From Micromonospora chersina (lineage in GTDB: Bacteria > Actinomycetota > Actinomycetes > Mycobacteriales > Micromonosporaceae), in NCBI RefSeq assembly GCF_900091475.1, contig NZ_FMIB01000002.1, forward strand, positions 3,782,001 through 3,846,000: a stretch of DNA of 64,000 nucleotides. Direction: 5' to 3'. A program made the translations under genes and the position numbers. The notes beneath the pieces are model-generated. The model ran no database searches and was not told the DNA's origin. It was given only the letters and a program-made list of their open reading frames with translations. Positions 7,526 to 15,216 of the stretch are shown in pieces (positions within the stretch are counted from its first letter, which is position 1; every line of letters begins with the position of its first letter).

Positions 7526-8443
7526 TCAGGTCGCCACCTGCAACACCGCGTCGGCGAACGCCTCCGGCGCCTCCTGCGGCAGGTTGTGCCCGACGCCGCC
7601 ACTCACGGTCCGGTGCTCGTAGCGGCCGGAGAAGCGCCCGGCGTACACAGACGGGTCGAGGTGGGGTGCGCCGTTGGCGTCCCCTTCGAGGGTGATGGTG
7701 GGCACCGCGATGCTCGGGTTCGCGGCCAGCTTCTGCTCGACCTCGTCGTACTGGGGCTCGCCTGGGGCGAGGCCGAGGCGCCAGCGGTAGTTGTGGATCA
7801 CGACGTCGACGTGGTCGGGGTTGTGCAGAGAGGCGACGCTCCGGTTGAACGTCTCGTCGTCGAAGGCCCACTTCGGGGACGCCGTCCGCCAGATCAACTT
7901 GGCGAAGGCGTCCAGGTTCTTCGCGTAGCCGTCCCGGCCGCGGTCCGTGGCGAAGTAGAACTGGTACCACCAGGAGAGTTCGGCCGGCGGCGGCAGCGGT
8001 GTGCGCCCCGATTCCTGGCTGGCGATCAGGTAGCCGCTCACCGAAACGAGGCCCTGGCAGCGCTCGGGCCACAGCGCCGCGATGATGTCGGCCGTCCGGG
8101 CGCCCCAGTCGAACCCCGCGAGCGTCGCCTTCGGCACCCCGAGGGCGTCCAGGAACGCCACGGTGTCGAGGGCCAGGGCCGCGGGCTGGCCGTTGCGCAT
8201 GGTGTCGTCCGACCGGAACCGCGTCGTGCCGTACCCCCGCAGGTGCGGCACGAGCACCCGGTGACCGGCGGCCACCAGCCGGGGTACGACCTCGGCGAAG
8301 CTGTGGATGTCGTACGGCCACCCGTGCAGCAGGAGCACCACCGGCCCGTCCGGTGGCCCGGCGTCGACGTATCCGACGTTCAGCACACCGGCGTCGACCT
8401 GCCGCACATCCGTGAACGACGCTGCCGATCCGCTGGCGTTCAT
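7526..8443 (-). CDS. Epoxide-hydrolase-like alpha/beta hydrolase, 305 aa
   Basis: The alpha/beta-hydrolase core is clear: HGWP (residues 40-43, oxyanion), nucleophile elbow G-F-D-W-G with Asp112, and a C-terminal GGVGHNLPQEAP with the catalytic His. An Asp nucleophile flanked by Trp is typical of epoxide hydrolases and haloalkane dehalogenases rather than esterases. The cap region (about 150-220) is rich in W and Y. Epoxide hydrolysis is therefore the best guess, substrate unknown. I chose the ATG at 8443; a GTG 12 codons upstream is possible. Confidence 0.85.
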   Translation of the reverse strand: MNASGSAASFTDVRQVDAGVLNVGYVDAGPPDGPVVLLLHGWPYDIHSFAEVVPRLVAAGHRVLVPHLRGYGTTRFRSDDTMRNGQPAALALDTVAFLDALGVPKATLAGFDWGARTADIIAALWPERCQGLVSVSGYLIASQESGRTPLPPPAELSWWYQFYFATDRGRDGYAKNLDAFAKLIWRTASPKWAFDDETFNRSVASLHNPDHVDVVIHNYRWRLGLAPGEPQYDEVEQKLAANPSIAVPTITLEGDANGAPHLDPSVYAGRFSGRYEHRTVSGGVGHNLPQEAPEAFADAVLQVAT

Positions 8444-8574
8444 ACCGACCGCTCCTCGTGCTCGCCCCGACTTCTGCACGCTAGAGCCGGGCGAGGGCCA
8501 TCGGCGGCGTTCCCGGCGAAGGCGACCTCGGCGGCGCTCGGGTGGCTAGGATCCGCGGCCGACCGTCCCAGCCC

Positions 8575-9312
8575 TCACAGCACCCGGGTGGCCTGCTCGG
8601 CCGCCGCGCGGGCGTCCCGGTCGGCCGGATCGAGGTTGGCGCAGAGGACCACGGACGCGCCGGCCGCGAGCGGGGCGAGCAGCCACTTCAGCGGCTGCTC
8701 GTGCGCGGCCGCGTCGACCAGCAGCCGGTCGCCGGCGCGCAGGTCGAGCTGCTTGGCGTACTCCCGGGCCACCGCGCCCCACTCGCCGTAGCTGGTGCCG
8801 TCCGGGCTGGCCGGGTCGGACGGGCGCAGGACGCCCAGGTCGGGCGCGATCTCGGGGTGCCGGAGCACCTCCGTGGACCAGTCCAACCAGCCGGGCGGCA
8901 CCGAGGACAGCGGGCCGGGGCCGGTGCCGACGAGGTAGCGGTGCGTCCCCTCGGGCACGTCCTCCAGCCAGTCATCGAGGCGTTCCGGGGTGACGAACAC
9001 GGCGTCGTACGGCAGGTCGGCACCGGGTTCGAGGACCGGCAGCCCGGCCAGAGCGCGGGGCCGGAACGAGACCGACAGCCCGACCGACCAGGCCCCGATG
9101 AGCACGGCCGCGGTACGCCAGTGCGGCGGCAGCAGCACCGCCACCCGGTCGCCGGGGCGCAGCCCGCAGCCGTCCCGCAGCAGCCCGGCGCTGCGGGCCG
9201 CCCACGCGCCCAACTGCTGGGCGGTCAGGTCGGTGCGCTCGCCGGTGGCGTCGTCGAGGTAGCTGAGCAGCGGCTCGCCTGTCGCTACGGCGACGGGTGC
9301 GTGGTCGGCCAT
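8575..9312 (-). CDS. TIGR03089 family protein (truncated acyl-CoA-synthetase-like), 245 aa
   Basis: This resembles the N-terminal part of AMP-binding acyl-CoA synthetases: TGERTDLTAQQLGAWAARSA, GLRPGDRVAVLLPPHWRTAA, a weak SYGEWG segment, and a final region like the synthetase ASVVLC strand. It lacks the TSGTTG phosphate loop and the whole C-terminal domain, as usual for actinobacterial TIGR03089 proteins of 230-250 residues. It is therefore probably not an active ligase; its role is unknown. The ATG at 9312 is the natural start. The TetR gene lies 28 bases upstream on the same strand. Confidence 0.85.
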   Translation of the reverse strand: MADHAPVAVATGEPLLSYLDDATGERTDLTAQQLGAWAARSAGLLRDGCGLRPGDRVAVLLPPHWRTAAVLIGAWSVGLSVSFRPRALAGLPVLEPGADLPYDAVFVTPERLDDWLEDVPEGTHRYLVGTGPGPLSSVPPGWLDWSTEVLRHPEIAPDLGVLRPSDPASPDGTSYGEWGAVAREYAKQLDLRAGDRLLVDAAAHEQPLKWLLAPLAAGASVVLCANLDPADRDARAAAEQATRVL

Positions 9313-9340
9313 TGGGTGCGCTCCCTCCCTGGCGGTCAGC

Positions 9341-9919
9341 TCACCCTAGCCGGGCGAACCGATCCACCAGGAGGGCCAGCCGCCGCTCGTGTTCCTCCCG
9401 GCGGAGCCGGCCGTTGCGCATCAGCGAGACCAGGCCGTGCAGCCCGCTCCAGAAGGTCTCGGTGAACGTCTCCAGGTTGTCGTCACCGGCGAAGGGGCGC
9501 AGGGTCTCCGCCAGCTCGGCGAAGGCGCGGGCCAGCTCGACCGGCACGTCCTGGCTGGCGAAGGGCAGTTCGGTGGGGAGGTTGAAGATCGCGTCGTAGA
9601 GCGCGGGCCGTCGTTCGGCGAAATCGGCGTACGCCGTGGCGATGCCCGCCACCGCCTCCCGCTCGTCGGTCGCGGCGGCCCGGGCGGCGGCGAGTTCGGC
9701 GGCCAGATCACCGCAGCCCTCCACGGCGACCGCCGCCATGATGGCGCCCTTGCCCTTGAAGTGGCTGTAGAGGACGGGCTGGCTGTACTCGATCTCGGCG
9801 GCGAGCCGGCGCGTGGTGACCGCGTCCCAGCCCTCCGCCTCGGCCAGGTCCCGGGCCGCGGCGACGATCGCCCGCTCCCGTTCCGCCCGCTCCCGCTCAC
9901 GCCGCTCCCGAATCGCCAT
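9341..9919 (-). CDS. TetR-family transcriptional regulator, 192 aa
   Basis: An N-terminal TetR helix-turn-helix is present: AIVAAARDLAEAEGWDAVTT, then RRLAAEIEYSQPVLYSHFKGKG. The C-terminal domain includes a WSGLHGLVSLMRNGRL segment common in TetR_C proteins. Start ATG is at 9919; the upstream in-frame codon at 9946 would run through the first operator copy and is rejected. It is divergent from the DUF4267/cupin pair, and the 88-bp gap carries three copies of a 13-bp palindrome. This predicts that the protein represses itself and that pair. The ligand is unknown. Confidence 0.9.
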   Translation of the reverse strand: MAIRERRERERAERERAIVAAARDLAEAEGWDAVTTRRLAAEIEYSQPVLYSHFKGKGAIMAAVAVEGCGDLAAELAAARAAATDEREAVAGIATAYADFAERRPALYDAIFNLPTELPFASQDVPVELARAFAELAETLRPFAGDDNLETFTETFWSGLHGLVSLMRNGRLRREEHERRLALLVDRFARLG

Positions 9920-9929
9920 GACCGGAACT

Positions 9930-9942
9930 CTAGCATCGCTAG
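9930..9942. promoter_or_regulatory. TetR operator copy 1, CTAGCATCGCTAG
   Basis: A 13-bp palindrome, CTAGC-n3-GCTAG, lies 11 bases upstream of the TetR start. It matches copy 3 at 9980 in 11 of 13 positions. CTAG is rare in this high-GC genome, so several such sites in 63 bases is unlikely by chance. Confidence 0.7.
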
Positions 9943-9961
9943 CCAAGCTGCCGTCGCTCTG

Positions 9962-9974
9962 CTAGCGTCGCTCT
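9962..9974. promoter_or_regulatory. TetR operator copy 2, degenerate
   Basis: CTAGCGTCGCTCT keeps the left arm and centre of copies 1 and 3 but loses the right arm. It may be a weaker half-site between the two perfect ones. Confidence 0.4.
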
Positions 9975-9979
9975 CACCC

Positions 9980-9992
9980 CTAGCACTGCTAG
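9980..9992. promoter_or_regulatory. TetR operator copy 3, CTAGCACTGCTAG
   Basis: A perfect palindrome (CTAGCA-c-TGCTAG) lies 16 bases before the DUF4267 start. It is centred 50 bp from copy 1, close to five helical turns, so both lie on the same DNA face. Confidence 0.7.
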
Positions 9993-10007
9993 AAATCGGA
10001 GCCAGAC

Positions 10008-10376
10008 ATGCTCAGCGCCATCGCCTACGGGCTCGCCGTCGTCCTCAGCCTCTTCTGTGTCTTCATCGGCGCGCGGTTCCTTCTCGCGCCCCAGGCCTCG
10101 GCCGCCGGCTACGGCGTGCCGGTCAAGCCGGACGAGGACCCCGCCTACCTCACGATCAAGGGCCTGCGCGACCTCAGCTACGGCCTGCTCGGTCTCGCGC
10201 TCATCGCCTTCACCAGCGCCGAGGCGGTCGCCTGGTACATGCTGATCGTCGCGATCAACCCGCTGGGAGACACCCTCATCGTGCTGCGCCACGGCAGGAA
10301 GGCCGTCGCCTTCGGCGTCCACTTCGCCACCGCCGTGGTCATCCTGCTCAACGCCGTCCTGCTGTTCGCCCTCTGA
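10008..10376 (+). CDS. DUF4267 small membrane protein, 122 aa
   Basis: Four hydrophobic spans can be read (about 4-26, 50-70, 75-92 and 100-120), with a conserved-looking loop YLTIKGLRDLSYGLLGL and GDTLIVLRHG. This fits DUF4267, a family of four-span proteins of about 120 residues in actinobacteria and fungi with no assigned activity. It starts at ATG 10008 just after operator copy 3 and is the first gene of a two-gene unit with the cupin gene (28-base gap), so the neighbouring TetR probably controls it. Confidence 0.8.
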   Translation: MLSAIAYGLAVVLSLFCVFIGARFLLAPQASAAGYGVPVKPDEDPAYLTIKGLRDLSYGLLGLALIAFTSAEAVAWYMLIVAINPLGDTLIVLRHGRKAVAFGVHFATAVVILLNAVLLFAL

Positions 10377-10404
10377 CCGGCACCGCCACGACAGGAGTAG
10401 CGCG

Positions 10405-10895
10405 ATGTCCCTGATCACGCCCGACTTCGACAGGTCCGTCATCGTCCGCGACGTGGACGCCGAGGTGGTGGGCCGCGCTCCCACCACGATCCGGCTGCTG
10501 GCCGACAGCAGCGCCACCGGCGGCGCGCTCTCCACACAGCGGGTCACCCTGACCGACGGCGCGGACGGCGCCCGGCCGCACCACCACGGCAACTCCAGCT
10601 GTTCTACCTGCTCGACGGCACCGCGCAACTGCTGTCCGGCGAGCAGGTCGTCACCGCCGAGCGCGGCGACCTGGTGATCGTGCCGCCGGGCGTGGCGCAC
10701 GCGTTCGCCGCCGCGCCCGGCGAGAACGCCGACATCCTCATCGTCATCACCCCCGGCGTCGAGCGGTTCGAATACTTCCGCCACCTGGAGCGCATCGCCT
10801 ACGGGAAGGTGCCGCCGGAGAGCCTGCTGGAGGTGCAGGAGCTGTACGACACGTACTTCCGGAGCAGCGCCGCCTGGGACGCCGCCCGCGGCTGA
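10405..10895 (+). pseudogene. Cupin-domain protein, frameshifted
   Basis: The first frame (10405 onward, good AGGAG site) gives a cupin start ending at the metal-binding PHHHGN motif. At 10594-10600 the frame breaks. In the other frame it continues as LFYLLDGTAQLLSGEQVV, GDLVIVPPGVAHAF (second cupin motif) and a helical tail to the stop at 10895. A missing base just after AACTCC restores the expected SELFYLL. The joined product would be about 163 residues, normal for a small cupin. This is either a real inactivating deletion or an assembly error. The gene sits in the TetR-controlled unit. Confidence 0.75.
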
Positions 10896-10900
10896 GACCG

Positions 10901-10945
10901 ACGACCGGGCCCGCGACCGTCGCCTGTGGTCGCGGGTCCCGTCGT
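10901..10945. terminator. Bidirectional hairpin between cupin and LigD polymerase genes
   Basis: The 18-base arms 10901-10918 and 10928-10945 pair with two mismatches around a 9-base loop. The hairpin sits between two converging genes and has no U-tract. Confidence 0.65.
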
Positions 10946-10964
10946 GCCTGCCGCCCTGAATGGG

Positions 10965-11879
10965 TCAGCGGCCGGGTAGTTCCGGGCCGCCGTCGAGCAG
11001 CGGGGCGAGCAGGTCGCCCTGCTTCTCCACCCGCTTGAGCACCTCCGGGGCGGTGTACGGCTTCGTCGACGGCCGCTTGCCGGCCGCGCCCGCCTCGACC
11101 TCGTCCCAGGTCAGCGGGGTCGAGACCGAGGGCACGTCCTGGGCCCGCAGCGAGTACGGGGCCACCGTCGTCTTGGCCGCGTTGTTCTGGCTCCAGTCGA
11201 TGAAGACCTTCCCGGGGCGCAGGTTCTTCGCCATCTTCGAGACGATCAGCTTCGGGTGCGCCTTCTCCAACTCCTGCGCGATCCGCTTGGCGTAGTCGGA
11301 GACGAGATCGGCGTCCTGCGTGCCGGCGATCGGGCAGCAGAGCTGCATGCCCTTCTTGCCCGACGTCTTCGGGTAGCTGTCGATGCCGTCCTCGGCGAGC
11401 CGGTCCCGCATGAGCAGCGCCACCTGGCAGCACTGCTTCAAAGCGGCCGGGGCACCCGGGTCCAGGTCGACCACCATCATGTCCGGGTGCTCGCCGATCT
11501 TCCACTGCGGCGTGTGCAGCTCCAGCGCGGCGAGGTTGGCCAGCCATACCAGGGTGGGCAGGTCGTCGGCGACCACGTAGTCGATGGTCTCCCGCCCCTT
11601 GCTCGACCCGGGGGCGGGCAGGTTCTCGGTGCGTACCCAGGCGGGGGTGGCGGCGGGCGCGTTCTTCTCGAAGAACGAGCCGCCGTCGACGCCGTTGGGG
11701 AAGCGGATCCGGGTGAGCGCGCGGTCCTGGAGGTGCGGCAGCAGCACCGGGGCGATCCGGGTGTAGTAGTCGATCACCTCGCCCTTGGTGAAGCCGGCCT
11801 TCGGGTAGAGGACCTTGTCCAGGTTGGACACCTCCAACGAGCGGCCCTCCACGTCCACCTTCAGACGGTCAGCTGGCAT
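10965..11879 (-). CDS. NHEJ primase-polymerase domain protein (LigD-Pol type), 304 aa
   Basis: This is an archaeo-eukaryotic-primase-type polymerase that fills or extends ends during Ku-dependent end joining. LigD-Pol motifs are visible: VLYPKAGFTKGEVIDYY near the start, GGSFFEKNAPAATP, the metal-binding pair Asp138/Asp140 in MVVDLDPG, then PKTSGKKGMQL and a late SLRAQDVPSVSTPLTWDE. The length of about 300 residues matches a free-standing Pol domain. Its start overlaps the end of the ligase gene by 11 bases, so ligase and polymerase are one operon, divergent from ku. The C-terminal residues show no ligase or phosphoesterase domain. Confidence 0.93.
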   Translation of the reverse strand: MPADRLKVDVEGRSLEVSNLDKVLYPKAGFTKGEVIDYYTRIAPVLLPHLQDRALTRIRFPNGVDGGSFFEKNAPAATPAWVRTENLPAPGSSKGRETIDYVVADDLPTLVWLANLAALELHTPQWKIGEHPDMMVVDLDPGAPAALKQCCQVALLMRDRLAEDGIDSYPKTSGKKGMQLCCPIAGTQDADLVSDYAKRIAQELEKAHPKLIVSKMAKNLRPGKVFIDWSQNNAAKTTVAPYSLRAQDVPSVSTPLTWDEVEAGAAGKRPSTKPYTAPEVLKRVEKQGDLLAPLLDGGPELPGR

Positions 11880-12855
11880 CGTCGACCTCCTCGGCCGGCT
11901 TGTCGGGGCGCAGGCGCAGGATCCGGGGGAAGCGCAGCCGGCCGTCGGGGGTGCGCTGGCCGTACTTGACCTCCACCACGACCTGAGGAGTTACCCAGTT
12001 CGCGCCGCGCGCATCCTCGCGCGGCACGTCCCCGGCGAACGGCGAGCCGGCGGTACGCAGCGGCTCCAGCTCGCGCAGCAGTTCCCGTTCGAGCGCCGCG
12101 CCGATCCCGCCGCCGACCCGGCCCCGGTAGGTGAGCCGCCCGTCCGGCCGGGGCACCCCGACCAGCAGGCCGCCGATCTTCCGCGCGCCGGGCCGCCAGC
12201 CGCCGACCACGAAGTCGCCGGTCACCTCCAGCTTGACCTTCACCCAGTCCGGCGACCGCACCCCGGGCCGGTAGGCGGCGTCGACCCGCTTGGCCATCAC
12301 CCCCTCCAGGCCGTGCTCGCCGGCCGCCGCGTAGGTGGCCGGGCCGTCGCCGAAGACCGGGGGCACCGCCCACCGGGCGGCGCCGAGCCCGAGGGACTCC
12401 AGGATCTCCCGCCGCTCCCGGTAGGGCCGGCCGGTCAGGTCCGCGCCGCGCAGCCGCAGCACGTCGAAGATCATGTACGTGACGGGCACGGTCGCCGCGA
12501 GCCGCGCGGCCTTGGCCGCGTTACGGACGTGCATCCGCTCGGCCAGGGCGGTGAACGAGGGCTGGCCGTCGGTGAAGAGCACCACCTCGCCGTCCAGCAG
12601 GGCGTCGTCGACCTGCTCGGCCAGGGGGATCAACTCGGGGTACGCGGTGGTGATCTCGACGCCGGAGCGGGCGTACAGGCGCTGGTGGCCGCGGCTGATG
12701 TCGGCGAGCGCGCGGACCCCGTCCCACTTGAACTCGTACGCCCAGCCGTCACCGGCCGGGAGCTGCCCGGTCATCGCGAGCATCGGCTTCAACGGCGCGC
12801 CGGGCACCTCATGACTGTAGTTGCGCACGGAAGCGCGTGCGTCCCGTTCGATCAT
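11869..12855 (-). CDS. ATP-dependent DNA ligase, NHEJ type (LigD ligase domain), 328 aa
   Basis: The adenylation motif EFKWDGVRA places the nucleophilic lysine at K43. Later motifs follow: DGEVVLF (motif III), FDVLRL, EGVMAKR (motif IV) and WVKVKLE (motif V), then an OB-fold domain with GLLVGV and VEVKYGQRTPDGRLRFPR. Length matches the ligase module of LigD without phosphoesterase or polymerase parts. It seals double-strand breaks held by Ku. It is first in the ligase-polymerase operon and starts 37 bases from ku on the opposite strand. In many actinomycetes these modules are fused; here they are separate. Confidence 0.93.
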   Translation of the reverse strand: MIERDARASVRNYSHEVPGAPLKPMLAMTGQLPAGDGWAYEFKWDGVRALADISRGHQRLYARSGVEITTAYPELIPLAEQVDDALLDGEVVLFTDGQPSFTALAERMHVRNAAKAARLAATVPVTYMIFDVLRLRGADLTGRPYRERREILESLGLGAARWAVPPVFGDGPATYAAAGEHGLEGVMAKRVDAAYRPGVRSPDWVKVKLEVTGDFVVGGWRPGARKIGGLLVGVPRPDGRLTYRGRVGGGIGAALERELLRELEPLRTAGSPFAGDVPREDARGANWVTPQVVVEVKYGQRTPDGRLRFPRILRLRPDKPAEEVDDAS

Positions 12856-12892
12856 TTGCGATTCTGGTCAGAACCGGGGAGAGGAGCGCGTC

Positions 12893-13930
12893 ATGCGGGC
12901 GATCTGGAAGGGAGCGGTGTCGTTCGGCCTGGTGTCGATCGGGGTGAAGGTCTACTCGGCCACCGAGGAGAAGGACATCCGCTTCCATCAGGTGCACCGC
13001 GAGGACGGCGGCCGCATCCGTTACAAGCGCACCTGCTCGGTCTGCGGCGAGGAGGTGACCTACGACGACATCGCCAAGGGCTACGACATCGGCGGCGGCG
13101 AGATGGTCATCCTCACCGACGAGGACTTCGCCGAGCTGCCGCTGACCACCTCGCACGCGATCGACGTGCTGGAGTTCGTGCCGGCCGAGCAGGTCGACCC
13201 GATCCTCTACAACAAGGCGTACTTCCTGGAGCCGGAGGGCTCGGCCACCAAGCCGTACGTGCTGCTGCGCGACGCGCTCGCCGACTCGGAGCGGGTGGCG
13301 ATCGTGAAGGTGGCGCTGCGCCAGCGGGAGCAGCTCGCGACGCTGCGGGTCCGCGAGGGTGTGCTGCTGCTCAACACCATGCTCTGGCCGGACGAGGTGC
13401 GCCAGCCCGACTTCGGCTTCCTCGACGAGGACCTCAAGGTGCGGCCCCCGGAGCTGGCGATGGCCAGCTCGCTCATCGACTCGATGGCCGGCGAGTTCGA
13501 GCCGGACGCCTTCACCGACGACTACCGGGCCGCGTTGCAGGAGGTCATCGACGCCAAGGTCGAGGGCCGCGAGGTGGTCCAGCCGGAGGAGGAAGAGGCC
13601 GCGCCGGCCGCCGCCGTGGACCTGATGGCCGCCCTCAAGGCGTCGGTCGACCGGGCCCGGGCGGCCCGGGGCGAGGCGCCGGAGGGCGGGGCGGGCGAGC
13701 CGACCCCGATCTCGGCGGCCCGCTCGGCGCAGAAGGCCGCCAAGGCCACCAAGGCGCCGGCCAGGAAGGCGGCCGAGAAGAAGGCCCCGGCGAAGAAGGC
13801 GCCCGCCAAGAAGGCGGCGGAGAAGAAGGCCGAGCCGGCCAAGAAGACCGCCGCCAAGAAGGCCGCGGCGAAGAAGGCCCCGGCCAAGAAGGCCGCCGAG
13901 AAGAAGGCCGCCCCCCGCAAGACCGCCTGA
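12893..13930 (+). CDS. ku: Ku DNA end-binding protein with Lys/Ala tail, 345 aa
   Basis: Bacterial Ku homodimers ring DNA ends and recruit LigD. The start is typical (MRAIWKGAVSFGLVSIGVKVY), followed by HQVHREDGGRIRYKRTCSVCG and the core up to about residue 260, including KVALRQREQLATLRVREGVL. The remaining 85 residues are a low-complexity tail of repeated AKK/APAKKA units, a histone-H1-like extension that in other Ku proteins adds DNA binding. GGGGAGAGGAG lies six bases before the ATG. It shares a short divergent promoter region with the ligase gene. A strong hairpin follows the stop. Confidence 0.95.
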   Translation: MRAIWKGAVSFGLVSIGVKVYSATEEKDIRFHQVHREDGGRIRYKRTCSVCGEEVTYDDIAKGYDIGGGEMVILTDEDFAELPLTTSHAIDVLEFVPAEQVDPILYNKAYFLEPEGSATKPYVLLRDALADSERVAIVKVALRQREQLATLRVREGVLLLNTMLWPDEVRQPDFGFLDEDLKVRPPELAMASSLIDSMAGEFEPDAFTDDYRAALQEVIDAKVEGREVVQPEEEEAAPAAAVDLMAALKASVDRARAARGEAPEGGAGEPTPISAARSAQKAAKATKAPARKAAEKKAPAKKAPAKKAAEKKAEPAKKTAAKKAAAKKAPAKKAAEKKAAPRKTA

Positions 13931-13961
13931 CGTCGAGGGGCCGGGCGCCGGCCCCTCGACG
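13931..13961. terminator. Bidirectional hairpin after ku, 14-bp stem
   Basis: CGTCGAGGGGCCGG (13931-13944) pairs perfectly with CCGGCCCCTCGACG (13948-13961) around GCG. It begins at the ku stop and also ends the converging PPOX gene. Confidence 0.75.
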
Positions 13962-13969
13962 CCGGCGCC

Positions 13970-14362
13970 TCAGCCCCGGCCGAGCTTCTCGGTGGGGGTG
14001 ATGCGGACGATCACCCGCTCCTCACCGGGCCGGCGGAACGGGTACGTGTCCTGCCCGAGGTACTTCTGCGCCATCCGGTCGATGTGCTCGTCGGCCCCCT
14101 CGGAGACCAGCTCCGCGGTGCCCTTGACCCACAGGGTGCGGAAGTCGTCGGCCTTGTCCACCACGGAGACCGCGACCACCGGGTTGCGCTCGATGTTGAC
14201 GTACTTCTGCCGGCCCTTGGCCGTGTTGAAGACGATGTGCTCCCCGTCGGTGTCCACCCAGACCGGGGTGACGTGCGGGGTGCCGTCGACTTCGATCGTC
14301 GCCACGTGGGCGAGCTGCGGCTCGGCGAGCAGGGCCAGGTCTTCTTCGGTGAGGATCGCCAT
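13970..14362 (-). CDS. PPOX-class flavin/F420-dependent oxidoreductase, 130 aa
   Basis: This small split-barrel protein has LAHVATIEVDGTPHVTPVWVDTDG and GRQKYVNIERNPVVAVSVVD, then YPFRRPGEERVIVRITP. That pattern is characteristic of actinobacterial F420-dependent PPOX proteins of 125-140 residues, which bind flavin or F420 and reduce varied substrates. The start ATG at 14362 gives the family-length protein; a long in-frame extension upstream overlaps the next gene and is not used. Cofactor choice cannot be settled by reading. Confidence 0.85.
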   Translation of the reverse strand: MAILTEEDLALLAEPQLAHVATIEVDGTPHVTPVWVDTDGEHIVFNTAKGRQKYVNIERNPVVAVSVVDKADDFRTLWVKGTAELVSEGADEHIDRMAQKYLGQDTYPFRRPGEERVIVRITPTEKLGRG

Positions 14363-14450
14363 GGTCGAGAAGGTACTCCGGATGGACTCCCGTCGCTGTC
14401 GGTCGCCGCAGGTACGCTGCGCCGGCCGCTTCCGAGAGAGGACGACCCAC

Positions 14451-15101
14451 GTGCCGTACACCCCTGACTTCGACGGGCTGCTGACGCCCGGCGCGCGTTT
14501 CCCCGACGGGGAGGCCGAGCACGTGCTGGAGGTGCACCCGGCCGGCGAGGTAGTGCTGCCGACCGGGCGCGTGGTGGGGTGCGACCCGCTGGTCTGCCCG
14601 GAAAGCGACCCGTTCACGGTGACCGTCGAGCCCGGCCGCTACCCGGCCCGGGCGTGGGTGTCGTCGATCCGGCGGGACGGCGTGGAGAGCGACCGGCGGG
14701 TGGCCGCGCTCGAACTGGTGATCCGCGACGAGCCGGTGGCCCGCTGGGAGATGGCCCTCGTGGACGGCCAGGACGTCGGCGAGCTGGACGACGACGGGTT
14801 CTTCGGTTACGGCGTGGACGCGGGCACCGGCACCCTCGCCGACCGTGCGGCGCTCGGGCCGCTGGAGGACTGGGACTACGACCGGGTCGAGGAGGTCTTC
14901 CTCGCCGAGGACGAGGACCACGTAAAGGGTCCGGTCCCGGGGCTGGTTGACGCGGTCGTCGACGAGGCGACCGGCGCGAACGTGCTGACCGTCTGGTCGG
15001 GCTGGGGCGACGGCTGCTACGGGACCTGGGTGGGCCGGACCGCGGACGACCGGGTCGCGTCGTTTGTCACCGACTTCATGGTGCTGCCCTCCGAGGGATG
15101 A
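14451..15101 (+). CDS. DUF4241 domain protein, 216 aa
   Basis: The order of conserved blocks fits DUF4241: an early GRVVGCDPLVC, PGRYPARAWV, a middle FFGYGVDAGTGTLAD and a late WSGWGDGCYGTWVGRTAD. The family is widespread in bacteria that carry polymorphic-toxin immunity and other accessory genes, and has no assigned activity. The protein is acidic and cytosolic. The GTG at 14451 is chosen because it follows GAGAGAGGA and because the longer ORF upstream is antisense to the PPOX gene. It is divergent from that gene. Confidence 0.75.
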   Translation: MPYTPDFDGLLTPGARFPDGEAEHVLEVHPAGEVVLPTGRVVGCDPLVCPESDPFTVTVEPGRYPARAWVSSIRRDGVESDRRVAALELVIRDEPVARWEMALVDGQDVGELDDDGFFGYGVDAGTGTLADRAALGPLEDWDYDRVEEVFLAEDEDHVKGPVPGLVDAVVDEATGANVLTVWSGWGDGCYGTWVGRTADDRVASFVTDFMVLPSEG

Positions 15102-15216
15102 GCCGTCCGATTCCGGCCGGCCGTGGGAGCACTGCGGGCGTTCGGGCGGGTACCGTGTGCGCTGGCCTCGGCGGCGGCCCGCCGGGGGCACCCACCCCAC
15201 CCAGCAGGGAGTCGAC

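Noticed and set aside
13740..13930. Repetitive AAGAAGGCC tract, considered as a CRISPR-like or tandem repeat array
   Set aside because: It is the in-frame Lys/Ala tail of Ku; units vary in length and no spacers exist. The same applies to the topA tail near 51960-52110.
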